From contig NZ_JANFDG010000001.1 of assembly GCF_024609765.1 (NCBI RefSeq), positions 1 through 64,000 of the forward strand: a stretch of DNA of 64,000 nucleotides. The letters are read 5' to 3'. The translations under genes were made by a program, and so were the position numbers. The notes beneath the pieces are model-generated. The model had not been told where the DNA came from and ran no database searches. It worked only from the letters and a program-made list of their open reading frames with translations. The stretch is from Shinella pollutisoli (GTDB lineage: Bacteria > Pseudomonadota > Alphaproteobacteria > Rhizobiales > Rhizobiaceae). This document shows, one piece after another, positions 37,582 to 45,590 of this stretch; the stretch's first letter is position 1; the number at the start of each line of letters is the position of its first letter.

Positions 37582-37862
37582 TCTTCGCCCCATTCGATTG
37601 CGTCGAAGTCGAAGCCATCGTCATCACCCGGATCATCGGCCCACCCCTTCCAGTCGAATCCGGGTGGATCGAGATCGGCGATCAGGTCCGCCGCCTCAAG
37701 GACCAGATCGGCGCAGCCGTTCGCATCTGGATCATCGCTCGCAAGCGCGTCGGCAAGCTTCTGATCGATGGCAATCACGCGGTCGCGGGCCGCTTGAGGC
37801 AGTCCGATCCGGGCGAGGAAATCGGAGAGGCTGGGGGCGGTCATGGTGATGTTGTCGCTCAT
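37578..37862 (-). CDS. Small acidic protein, envelope cassette gene 2
   Basis: 94 residues starting MSDNITMTAPSLSDFLARIGLP. A helical N-terminal part is followed by a strongly acidic tail with DDPDAN, DDPGDDDGFDFDAIEWGEE. It overlaps its neighbours on both sides by ATGA, so it is translated with them. The tail is of the DNA-mimic or chaperone-binding kind in charge, but no family is recognised. Confidence 0.6.
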   Translation of the reverse strand: MSDNITMTAPSLSDFLARIGLPQAARDRVIAIDQKLADALASDDPDANGCADLVLEAADLIADLDPPGFDWKGWADDPGDDDGFDFDAIEWGEE

Positions 37863-38593
37863 GGTTTCAATCCTGTTCCGGAATCTGGCTCTCCCGAACC
37901 GTCCGTCCCCTGATCGGGCTTCGGATCGGGTTCCGGTGGCTTCGCTTGCGCAGCCTCCCATTTCTTCGCCTCGGCAAGTGCTGCGGCGGCGATCTCGTCG
38001 TCACTGGCGCCGTCCCGGCCCAATTGCCGGAGAGACAGCCAGTCCTCGAAGAAGACGCGGTTTCTCAGCCACTCCACGGCCTCCGGCGGTACGCGGTATT
38101 CGAGCAGGGCGGCGGCCTTTTCCTTGCTCCGCGAGCGCTTCAAATCCTTGACTAACCGCGACCAGGTTGGCGCGGCGCGACTACTCGTCTGATAGTACGG
38201 CGGATCGATACCCCGTTCCATCTTCCACGCGGTCGGGCCGCGATCCTCGTCATCGAGAGGGCTGATCTCAGCCCTCCGGACAGACCGAGGTTCGGACTCC
38301 CGGGATGCCACCGGAGAACGAATTCCATCGCCGTCGGACAGACGACGTATCGCCTCACCCGGAGGCGAGGAAACACCGGGTGAAGGCCGTGGCCGACGCG
38401 GCGGCGGGGAGAATGAGAACGCAGGCATCGGAAGCGGTGGCATGACGGCGAGCACGGCAGACAGGATGCCGAGAAGCTGAAGCGCCACTTTCCCGGCCGG
38501 ATCGCCGCCCCGTCGTTGCCGCTGACGTTCGATGAGAGCTTGCCGCATCCGATCGGCGCAGTTTCGACGCTTCTTCTTTTGTTCCGGCTTCAT
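37859..38593 (-). CDS. Hypothetical membrane-anchored protein, envelope cassette gene 1
   Basis: 244 residues. Basic N-terminus (KPEQKKKRRNCADRMRQ.. RQRQRRGG), then one hydrophobic segment (VALQLLGILSAVLAVMPPLPMPAFSF), a Pro/Ser/Arg-rich stretch, and a helical domain (residues ~140-225) ending in a Pro/Asp/Gly-rich tail. Start ATG at 38593 follows GAGGTGGCAGCC; a longer frame opening lacks a site. N-terminal charges suggest an N-in topology with the C-terminal domain in the periplasm. Coupled to the next gene. No match recognised. Confidence 0.6.
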   Translation of the reverse strand: MKPEQKKKRRNCADRMRQALIERQRQRRGGDPAGKVALQLLGILSAVLAVMPPLPMPAFSFSPPPRRPRPSPGVSSPPGEAIRRLSDGDGIRSPVASRESEPRSVRRAEISPLDDEDRGPTAWKMERGIDPPYYQTSSRAAPTWSRLVKDLKRSRSKEKAAALLEYRVPPEAVEWLRNRVFFEDWLSLRQLGRDGASDDEIAAAALAEAKKWEAAQAKPPEPDPKPDQGTDGSGEPDSGTGLKP

Positions 38594-38871
38594 CGGCTGC
38601 CACCTCACTCTTGGTCCTTCAGGAAGGATGCGGGCCGGAGGGGACCGGCGCAAATGACGGACAGGGAAGGCGACTCCCGGAACAAGGATTCGACGTCGAA
38701 TCCCGGCGTGTCCGAATACGTCCTTCGGCGCGGAAGGCCCTCCACGGCCTTCTCTGGCGCTCGTTTTTTTGGCAGATTGGGATTCTCAGGGGATTCCGGT
38801 GCAAGCGGGCGGTGCCGCCAGAGGCACGGGCGGCACCGCTTGTCGATATGGTCGGTTGGCAGACCATCGGA

Positions 38872-39441
38872 TTATGCTGCGAGCGGCAACCCGCGCATGC
38901 GCGTGAACTTCGCCGAGACCGCTTCGCCCATGTTGGTCTGAACCTGAACATGGGTGCTGGTGACGTTGTTCGGAAGGATTGCCTTCGCGATCACAGTCCA
39001 GTCGAAAGGCTGGACGATACCACGGATGACCGAAGGGCTACCCGCAGGCATCTTCACGACGACTTCGACTTCGGTCGTACCCGACTGCGTTCCCGCACGG
39101 TAGTGGCCATCGTAGATCCCGCCGCCGAGATCAAAGCCGTAGACCTTTCCATCCTTGAAGGTGAGGGTTGCGCCACCAACGCCAGCCGAACCCGCGAATT
39201 CAATTACATACATGCCTTCCATATCTGAATGTCCTTTCACTTGAGATAGTTGGAGGGTTTGCAGAGACGACGGCAGGCTTTCAAAGAGCTTGATGAAAGC
39301 AATCACAGGGCCCGGGATGGCACGCGCTTCCGCAAGCCATTGGGTCACGGCGCCAGGTGAAACCTGAAGCCATTGCGCGAATTCCGTCTGAGAAAGATTC
39401 CAACCGGAAATTTTCGCTCGAAGCTGACTGCTGTTCATCAC
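38872..39441 (-). CDS. XRE-type HTH regulator with GrlR-like C-terminal domain
   Basis: 189 residues. The N-terminal ~65 residues form an XRE-type helix-turn-helix (LSQTEFAQWLQVSPGAVTQWLAEARAIPGP). The C-terminal part (from MYVIEFAGSAGVGGATLTFKDGKVYGFDLGGGIYDGHYRAG onward) is strand-rich and recalls the GrlR calycin-like fold. The family match is by eye and tentative. Probably autoregulated through the dyads at 39466-39495, and perhaps a repressor of the mob genes just upstream. Nearby interval 38594-38871 has no gene but a small hairpin near 38733. Confidence 0.6.
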   Translation of the reverse strand: MMNSSQLRAKISGWNLSQTEFAQWLQVSPGAVTQWLAEARAIPGPVIAFIKLFESLPSSLQTLQLSQVKGHSDMEGMYVIEFAGSAGVGGATLTFKDGKVYGFDLGGGIYDGHYRAGTQSGTTEVEVVVKMPAGSPSVIRGIVQPFDWTVIAKAILPNNVTSTHVQVQTNMGEAVSAKFTRMRGLPLAA

Positions 39442-39465
39442 ATTGAGTTCCTTATACCAATCGAT

Positions 39466-39495
39466 GTGAATAATATCACTTCATTGAGGCGAAGT
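39466..39495. promoter_or_regulatory. Candidate operator dyads for the XRE regulator
   Basis: GTGA-ATAATA-TCAC (39466-39479) and an adjoining ACTTC-N8-GAAGT (39478-39495), in the 96-base interval between the regulator start and the end of the relaxase gene. Two abutting palindromes in front of an XRE gene are typical of autoregulation. Confidence 0.45.
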
Positions 39496-39537
39496 AAACA
39501 CTCATCGTGAATTCAGACGGAAGCCCAGACAGGCGCG

Positions 39538-40815
39538 TCATTGTCTCGGCGGAGCTGGTGTCAAACTTGGAACGGGGTCCTGCGGACGTAGCGCGGCAAG
39601 CTCCTGTCTGACCGTCGCCAGATCGCGCCCGGTCTCCGTCAGCGCTGCCCGGAGGTTCTTCGCCCGCGCCTCCGCCTCCCGCCGCCCCGTATCGGCGGCA
39701 CTGGCCCGATCGGCGGCATCTGCTGCAGTTCGCCGGAGCGCTTCCATCTCGGCCTCGACGGCGGCACGGATGCGAGACGCGACCTTCGAAATCCGGAAGC
39801 CGTCTAACACGCTACGAAGTGCACCCGGCAGGCGTTGAAGCCTTGCCGTCGCCTCACGGACACGAGCGGCTTCCTCCCGGACTCGGGCCATCATCGACCT
39901 TGCCTTGCGTTGCGCGGCGATGGCCTTGTCCTGTGCCTCCCTGGCGGCTTCCGTGGCAACCTTGGCGGCGGCAAGCTGACGGGCCGCTTCCGCCTTCGCC
40001 GCAGCCACCTCCGCCGTGATCCGGGCGACATCGTCCTTCGTGGCCGCGATGAAGGATTCCCCCTTCTCTTTCACGGCCTTCGCCCGCTCGACAGTGGCCT
40101 TCAAGGCTTTGGCCTGAACCTGCTCTGCCCGCCATTCCGCCCGTGTCAGACGGCGGCGTTGTGGGCCGAGGCGAGCCAGACCGCACGGCAAGCCGACAGC
40201 ATCATGATAAGAGTCTTGCCATGACCGCATGGCGTTCCTGTAAGCCGCATCAGCCTTCTTCGACAGCGCCTTCGTGTCCGCGCCTTCGGTAGGTCCGGCC
40301 GCCATCACGGCGCGCTTAGCCACGACTCCCGGATGATGCCGGAGCGCCCGCATTTCTGGATCGTCGGTTGGCACGATGTAGGCGTGGACATGGAAATGGG
40401 ACTCGTCTTCATGACGCACTACGGATTTCAGATCGTCTCCGTATTGTGAACGAAGCCAGTCGATCGTTCGCCTTTCCCATTCCTCGGCTTCCCGGAGTTT
40501 GGCCGGATTGGCTCGAACCTCTTCCATCGTGAATGGATGACTTGCAATGATCGTGTGGAGGGTCTTGTGATCCTGCCGCAGTTTACGCGGCTTACCGCCC
40601 TTGACCGCCGTCATCGCGACGGCTGCGGCACCGTCGTGCATTGCCTCGACTTCATCGATCGTCGATCCATAGACGACGACCGGAGGGGATGGATTCGTGA
40701 CATGGACAGAGGCCACCGGATCGCGGCGAGCTTCGCTGAAGACGAAGGATACCGTGCGCCCCTTACCGTCGCCCTTGCGGCTGTATCCCTCCATGTGAAT
40801 GAATTGAAAGCTCAT
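39538..40815 (-). CDS. MobV-like relaxase (plasmid mobilization / Pre family)
   Basis: 425 residues. The relaxase domain is N-terminal: the diagnostic HUH segment reads HEDESHFHVHAYIVP at residues ~135-149 (three His in HFHVH, cf. HxDExxPHxHxxxVP of MobV/Pre). A long Ala/Arg/Glu-rich coiled coil spans residues ~215-410, as in many MobV proteins, and the C-terminus is Pro-rich. It would nick at oriT and pilot the strand. Starts by TGATG overlap with the small upstream gene. The nucleophilic residue (Tyr or His-based) was not pinned down. Confidence 0.8.
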   Translation of the reverse strand: MSFQFIHMEGYSRKGDGKGRTVSFVFSEARRDPVASVHVTNPSPPVVVYGSTIDEVEAMHDGAAAVAMTAVKGGKPRKLRQDHKTLHTIIASHPFTMEEVRANPAKLREAEEWERRTIDWLRSQYGDDLKSVVRHEDESHFHVHAYIVPTDDPEMRALRHHPGVVAKRAVMAAGPTEGADTKALSKKADAAYRNAMRSWQDSYHDAVGLPCGLARLGPQRRRLTRAEWRAEQVQAKALKATVERAKAVKEKGESFIAATKDDVARITAEVAAAKAEAARQLAAAKVATEAAREAQDKAIAAQRKARSMMARVREEAARVREATARLQRLPGALRSVLDGFRISKVASRIRAAVEAEMEALRRTAADAADRASAADTGRREAEARAKNLRAALTETGRDLATVRQELAALRPQDPVPSLTPAPPRQ

Positions 40816-41087
40816 CAGTGCTTCCGGGAGGTCACCGCGCGTTCAGCGTGGACATCTCGAATGAGCCGTTCGAGAAGATCGACGTTGCCGCCGACCATTC
40901 CGAGCGTTTTCGCCTCCAGCCTCAGGGAGTCCTCGTATGCCGCCTTGTGCTCGTCAGAGAGCGGTCCGAAGGTCGGATCATCCTTGATCTGCGTCATCAG
41001 AGCGATCCCGAGTCCTTCGGCGCGGGCCTTGGCATAGACCATGCGGCGAACGCGATCGCGCAGCGTGTCACTAATGTTCAGAACCAT
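40815..41087 (-). CDS. Small protein coupled to the relaxase (90 aa)
   Basis: 90 residues (MVLNISDTLRDRVRRMVYAKARAEGLG.. LLERLIRDVHAERAVTSRKH), helical and basic. Its stop shares TGATG with the relaxase start, so it is translated just before it. By position it is a mobilization accessory (relaxosome DNA-binding) protein, but no ribbon-helix-helix or similar motif is certain. Confidence 0.65.
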   Translation of the reverse strand: MVLNISDTLRDRVRRMVYAKARAEGLGIALMTQIKDDPTFGPLSDEHKAAYEDSLRLEAKTLGMVGGNVDLLERLIRDVHAERAVTSRKH

Positions 41088-41099
41088 ATGAAAACTCCC

Positions 41100-41310
41100 T
41101 CCCGGTGAATGCTGGTGGAAAAATCTTCAGCGCCGGCGGAGCCTGAAACAACCCAATAGTAGTGACCGATTACCACTAGCTGCGCTAGTGTCGGCCCTGC
41201 CGGGAGCCTCTTCCGAGGGACCACTTCATGGAGAGCCTTCCGGCGGACCTGGCAGGGGCCTTGTCGTCGCCCAGATGGACGACGAGCATCACGTAAAAGC
41301 ACGTGATGCA
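41100..41310. promoter_or_regulatory. Candidate oriT/replication origin region
   Basis: Gene-free interval between the Rep-like gene and the mob operon with two perfect hairpins: CACTAGC-TGC-GCTAGTG (41174-41190) and GCATCACGT-AAAAGC-ACGTGATGC (41286-41309). Placed directly upstream of the relaxase operon and downstream of Rep, it is the natural site for oriT or for the double-strand origin. The nic site was not identified. Confidence 0.4.
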
Positions 41311-41332
41311 TGGTGACGACTGTTGCCTGTCG

Positions 41333-43045
41333 TCACGCCGCGATGCGGCAACCGCTGGCGGCGGCAGATGCCCGCCATTCCGCCCAGCGGGCCTCGCTCC
41401 GGGCGAGGCTTTCCCGTAGTTCGGCGCAGCGTCTCTCACGATCCGGCGCTTCGAACGGGATTTCATCGTCTTCGGTGGGCGTTCGGGGCTTCAATCTGAC
41501 GACCTTCCCCCCTTCGAAGAGCTTCACGATGCTCATCACATCATCATCAAGCTCTTCTTCATCCACCTCTTCATCGTCGCTCAGGACAGTTGGCCGACAT
41601 GTGTGAACGATATACGGGGCGGCCTCTGCCGCCTCGCGTACATCGTCCGCAGACATGGCCTTGTCCATCGCCATGCGGGCCACGCGCAGGGCTTCCTCTG
41701 GCTCTGGTCCGAAGGCTGCGTCCCACCACTCCCGCGCCTGTTTCTGCCACTCCCGGATATCGAGGCCATCCTCCTCGGACAACCTGGCGGGGTCGTAGTG
41801 CTGGACCATGATCATGGGTTCCGCCCACGGCGAATGCCGCCACTGTGGCAGGGACAGGCCGAGGACGATGTTCGCGGGTGGCGATCCATCCCCCGACTCG
41901 TTCCGTGTCTTCCGATCCGGCTTTTCCGGAGGAACGTCAGACACGGCGCCATCCTCATGAACATCATCGTCGGTGTCGGTCAACTCGCCATCGTCGGTCC
42001 TGCGCGACAGCTTCCGCACGCGCATCAGCTTGCCGTCGCCGTGTCCGACATGGACGCGCACGACCTTTTCCTTGCGCTTGTTCAGGTCCCGCAGCCACTC
42101 CGCGAACGGCCCCAGTGGCTGGCAGATTTTCAGGCGCTGGGTCTGCCTGTACAGCCACACCAATTCGTCGTCGCTCGCCGCGAGGGTGTCGGCGGGCTTC
42201 GAGCAATATTTCACGATCTCCTCGACGCTCTCGACCCTGCCGTTGTCCTTCCACTCGGAACCCATGAATTCATGCGTCTCCCGCAGGAACTTCTCCCACT
42301 CGCCTTTCATATTGTGGGTCGGCCAATAGATGACGTTGGCATGGACGTGGTAGAGGATCGTATCCGGCGCGTACCGATCCGTCATGCCGCGCTCTTCCGC
42401 CGTCTTCCTCGTGAACTCGATCCCCCGGAACAGAACCTTGACGCCGTATTTTTTGACCCGGTGCGCCCATTTCGAAATCCGGCGGGAGAGCGCCCGGATT
42501 TCCTCACGGAGCGTCCCATAGGCAGGAACAGGCTGGGGCGCCGTGAACACGGCATAACGCATGTACTTGCCGATGTACGCGGTCTTGTGGCTGGCACCGG
42601 ACATGTACAGCTTCAAGGCATTGACCATCGGACGGCGATCACGGGCGGCGATCGTCGGGAGGAACCGCACCGCCCTGTAGACCGGAAGGGATTCCACAAT
42701 GCCCGTCACGGCCGAGATCAGCGTCACGTCACCGTCGCGGATGACATCGACCCCAGCGCGGGCCAGCGCTGACGCGATACACTCAGTCTGTTCAGTCAGG
42801 AGCCGGGTGGCTGTGACTCGTTTGGCCCATGCGATTGGGTCCATCTCCCATCCGGTATTCGATTGCAGAACGTCATGATGAGATTTCTTTGCAGGCCCGT
42901 TCGCAACCATCTCCATGGCGGTGCGGGCTGCCAGAGCTTCGGCAGCGCGTTTCGCGAGGCCGGACGGGGCGTTGTCAACAATTTGGTTTTGAAAAACAGT
43001 CTTCGGCGCGGCTTCGGATGGGTGATATCCGCGCCGGGCGCTCAA
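41333..43045 (-). CDS. HUH endonuclease resembling rolling-circle Rep (570 aa)
   Basis: A 570-residue protein with an HUH nuclease core: possible motif I MRYAVFTAP (residues ~162-170), HVH in ILYHVHANVIYWP (residues 233-235), and the catalytic tyrosine in EIVKYCSKPAD (Y280). This order matches Rep_1-type rolling-circle initiators. The N-terminal ~150 residues are an extra helical region, and the C-terminal ~230 residues are an acidic/charged tail (DDDEEVDEEELDDD), unusual for small plasmid Reps. Its role would be replication after excision, or a second relaxase-like activity. The match is by motif only. Confidence 0.7.
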   Translation of the reverse strand: MSARRGYHPSEAAPKTVFQNQIVDNAPSGLAKRAAEALAARTAMEMVANGPAKKSHHDVLQSNTGWEMDPIAWAKRVTATRLLTEQTECIASALARAGVDVIRDGDVTLISAVTGIVESLPVYRAVRFLPTIAARDRRPMVNALKLYMSGASHKTAYIGKYMRYAVFTAPQPVPAYGTLREEIRALSRRISKWAHRVKKYGVKVLFRGIEFTRKTAEERGMTDRYAPDTILYHVHANVIYWPTHNMKGEWEKFLRETHEFMGSEWKDNGRVESVEEIVKYCSKPADTLAASDDELVWLYRQTQRLKICQPLGPFAEWLRDLNKRKEKVVRVHVGHGDGKLMRVRKLSRRTDDGELTDTDDDVHEDGAVSDVPPEKPDRKTRNESGDGSPPANIVLGLSLPQWRHSPWAEPMIMVQHYDPARLSEEDGLDIREWQKQAREWWDAAFGPEPEEALRVARMAMDKAMSADDVREAAEAAPYIVHTCRPTVLSDDEEVDEEELDDDVMSIVKLFEGGKVVRLKPRTPTEDDEIPFEAPDRERRCAELRESLARSEARWAEWRASAAASGCRIAA

Positions 43046-43107
43046 GTAGCCGTCAACGGCGGCTTTACAATTTCAGCAATCTCGTTCAGCATTGTTGAAC
43101 ATCCTGT

Positions 43108-43149
43108 GAAAACCGCCGGAGGGTTGCGAGCCCTGTGATGGCGGTTTTT
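43108..43149. terminator. Hairpin terminator between the Rep-like gene and the next gene
   Basis: GAAAACCGCC (43108-43117) pairs with GGCGGTTTTT (43140-43149), with an inner AGGG..CCCT arm. It has A- and T-rich ends, so it can stop transcription either way; it lies downstream of the 43214-43645 gene and upstream of the Rep-like gene. Confidence 0.6.
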
Positions 43150-43213
43150 CTATGCTGGCTTGTCGGCGTGATCCGGTCAACTCTGCAACCGGGAACAAAT
43201 AGAGCCCGTGGTC

Positions 43214-43645
43214 CTACGTCCGATAAACTCCTCGTAGGAGGCGATAACCAGCGTTATCGCTCACCAACATCACCAACGCCCGATCCATATCCAAATTCGG
43301 ATAATGGCGGCAATAAAATCTTATATTTGCCAATAAATGCTTTGCATCTTTTCTGTAGTCCATAATCCGTAACTGATGCATTGGCTTCCTGATCCCGGTT
43401 CCACCAACGCCATTAGAAATTTGGATCAGTATTTCATCAAATAGCCAGTAATCAAAGTTGCTGTTCTTCTTCTTGTCGAACGTAACCATAAATTTCTTTA
43501 GCTTGCCCCTTCGATCCTCAAGACCGCGATCTTCCGCAGTTTCAATTATAAAATCTCGAAGGTCCTCTGCCCGCGTCCTCTTTTTCCTGCGGAAAGGCAT
43601 GTCGAGCGCAAACAAGCGCTCCTGGAATTCCGATCTCTTCGCCAT
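43214..43645 (-). CDS. Hypothetical protein (143 aa), low GC
   Basis: 143 residues starting MAKRSEFQERLFALDMPFRRKKRTRAED, basic, mostly helical, with the AT-richest coding sequence in the window. ATG at 43645 follows GGGGGGTGG; a longer frame lacks support. Last gene before the right end of the element. No family recognised. Confidence 0.6.
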   Translation of the reverse strand: MAKRSEFQERLFALDMPFRRKKRTRAEDLRDFIIETAEDRGLEDRRGKLKKFMVTFDKKKNSNFDYWLFDEILIQISNGVGGTGIRKPMHQLRIMDYRKDAKHLLANIRFYCRHYPNLDMDRALVMLVSDNAGYRLLRGVYRT

Positions 43646-43779
43646 CCACCCCCCAATTTGTTGCCGTGACCAAGAATGCGAACCCAATCACTCCCTCTTA
43701 GGTGGTTTTTATTGAAATAATGTTAAATTAAAGGTTGCGTTAATAAGCTCGACGGGGAATGATCGACGTAATTGTTGAC

Positions 43780-43800
43780 ACCCCCACAAAACACCCCCAC
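43780..43800 (+). promoter_or_regulatory. Putative right arm-type integrase sites
   Basis: Two ACCCCCAC octamers, 43780-43787 and 43793-43800, at 13-bp pitch, ~64 bases before attR. They mirror the left pair. ATTGTTGAC also repeats twice here (43771 and 43800). Confidence 0.5.
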
Positions 43801-43863
43801 ATTGTTGACGCGACATTGAGCAACGCATTGAAAGTAAATGTGATTCAGGAGCGCTCGTCCGGC

Positions 43864-43881
43864 TCCAGGTTCCCCAGCCAA
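43864..43881 (+). repeat. attR core (18-bp direct repeat)
   Basis: TCCAGGTTCCCCAGCCAA, identical to the tRNA-Gln 3' end repeat at 32797; marks the right end of the element. Confidence 0.85.
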
Positions 43882-44896
43882 CCGCCTTAAGCAATAAAAT
43901 CGATACCTTACCGTACGACAGATGTCTGAAGAGGGCGATGCTGTCGAATGGGCTGCCTGGGTTGCTGGAAGGCGCATCCGGATCGATCGCAGGCTACCTT
44001 GGCATCCCACCAATCTCCTCGCCACATGGGGAAGATGTGGATGGCAGCGGATTTTCAGGTGCGCCGATCAAGCGTCGCGACAGGCAGGCAAGCGCGAAAC
44101 GGCTCGCCGCCATGGAAACCGTCCGCCGAAGAACGCACGCTCACGCGCCAGTCCGCCTCGTCGATTACGCCTCGACTGCGTCTCCGTGCGGGAGGCGACC
44201 TGCGCGAAGAGGATAGCGAGCTTTGGGTGACCTGGTTTCGATTCACGCCTCCGCGTAGGAGGCGACCGCCCTTGTTTAAGCCACTGTAGAAAAAAGGGAA
44301 AGTGCGGCGAAAGAGCGAAAGGGGATGTGAGGCGCGGTTGCCGGGCGGGCGGGACGCTCCGGAGCGTTTTTCCTCACGATTTCAAGGCACTCGGGCACGT
44401 GCGAACCTGGCGGCGTTCTCCGGCACGCTTCCGGTTCGCGCCGATCCGGATGCCATCATCATCTGGTCGGACGGTCAGCGGGCCGCTGGATCCGCAGCAC
44501 GCTTGATGCCGAAGCGCTCCACCTTGCGGCGCCAGCTCGAGCCGGGACAATGGCGGCGCGGGCTGTCGGATTCAGGCTGCCGCGAGGCGGCGGCGTTCGG
44601 CGAGAAGGTCCCGAGCCCCTGAACCGGCTCGACGTGGACGCCTGCGGACGTGAAACGCATATCGAACGAGGAGGCCGCCGAACCAGTGGCCGCCCGTCTC
44701 CTCGATCGCGTTCGATGTCATGCCGGCAGCCCATGAAGCCGCTGCCATTCCCGAGCCCCGTCGTGTCGGGCTCGCCGCACGGTGTAGACCGCCTTCCGCA
44801 AAGACGTCGAATCGCCCGCCCGACGCCCGTGGGTCGCACGGGCGTTCGAGGACGCGGTGACCGAAGCTTCGGCACCGCCGTGAGGATTGCCCTCGC
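43882..44896. other. About 1 kb after attR without a convincing gene
   Basis: Open frames here (e.g. 43938-44216 + and 44302-44622 +) lack ribosome sites and read as Arg/Pro/Ser-rich filler. 44440-44620 on the minus strand contains a stretch resembling an HTH remnant (WRRKVERFGIKRAA), broken by stops; this could be the scar of a former gene. Nothing supportable beyond that. Confidence 0.4.
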
Positions 44897-45445
44897 TCAG
44901 AAGGTCGGCGGGGTGCAGGCGCTGATCACCTCGCAGGGGACGGGGCCGACGCAGCGGAAGCGGTGGGGACGGCGGCTCTCGAAATAATAGGCGTCGCCGG
45001 GGCCGAGGATGCGGCGCTCGTCGTCAACCGTCACCTCCAGCCGGCCGGAGAGCACGATACCGCCCTCCTCGCCCTCGTGCACCAGCGGCACCTTGCCGGT
45101 GTCGGCGCCCGGCTGGTAGCATTCCTTCAGGATCTGCAGGCTGCGGCCGAAGAGATTGTCGCCGAGCTGGCGGTAGGAGATGCCGCCCTTGCCGATCTCC
45201 GTCAGCTCGTCGGCACGATAGAAGGCCTTCTTCGGCCGCTCCGGCTCGAAGGCGAAGAATTCTGCAAGGCCGATCGGGATGCCGTCGAGGATGCGCTTCA
45301 GCGCGCCGACGGAGGGGTTGCTGGCGTTCGATTCGATCAGCGAGATCGTCGAATTGGTGACGCCCGCACGCTTGGCGAGCGCGCGCTGCGAGAGATTGTG
45401 CGCCATGCGCAGGTGGCGCAACCGGCCTCCGATATCGACCGACAT
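44897..45445 (-). CDS. XRE-family regulator with cupin domain
   Basis: 182 residues: XRE helix-turn-helix at the N-terminus (GGRLRHLRMAHNLSQRALAKRAGVTNSTISLIESNASNPSV) and a C-terminal cupin domain (GKVPLVHEGEEGGIVLSGRLEVTVDDERRILGPGDAYYFESRRPHRFRC) of the PuuR-like type that senses amines or amino acids. It is divergent from the aminotransferase gene 145 bp away and probably represses it, as PuuR-like regulators do for polyamine or beta-amino acid catabolism. Confidence 0.9.
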   Translation of the reverse strand: MSVDIGGRLRHLRMAHNLSQRALAKRAGVTNSTISLIESNASNPSVGALKRILDGIPIGLAEFFAFEPERPKKAFYRADELTEIGKGGISYRQLGDNLFGRSLQILKECYQPGADTGKVPLVHEGEEGGIVLSGRLEVTVDDERRILGPGDAYYFESRRPHRFRCVGPVPCEVISACTPPTF

Positions 45446-45590
45446 GGCCGGCTCCTGTTCGGGATGTTCGGAATATCGAAAAATCGACGTACCGCATCCT
45501 TGATTTTCAAAGGCTTGATGTCAACGAGAAAAGGACTTGTTGGGCACGGCAAATCGTGGCGTCAATCGGCGACCGCAGAGGAGATTTGCC

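Larger units (their letters stand above)
32797..43881. mobile_element. Integrative mobilizable element (~11 kb) in tRNA-Gln
   Basis: Bounded by an 18-bp direct repeat (TCCAGGTTCCCCAGCCAA) at 32797-32814, covering the tRNA 3' end, and at 43864-43881. Inside are a tyrosine integrase just after attL, a MobV-like relaxase, an HUH Rep-like protein, a XRE regulator, and cargo genes of unknown function, all with visibly lower and more uneven GC than the flanking backbone. No type IV secretion genes are seen, so it would need helper conjugation machinery: an integrative mobilizable element rather than an ICE. Confidence 0.85.

Noticed and set aside
43938-44216. A plus-strand 92-codon frame after attR
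   Set aside because: No ribosome site and Arg/Pro/Ser-rich composition; probably chance.
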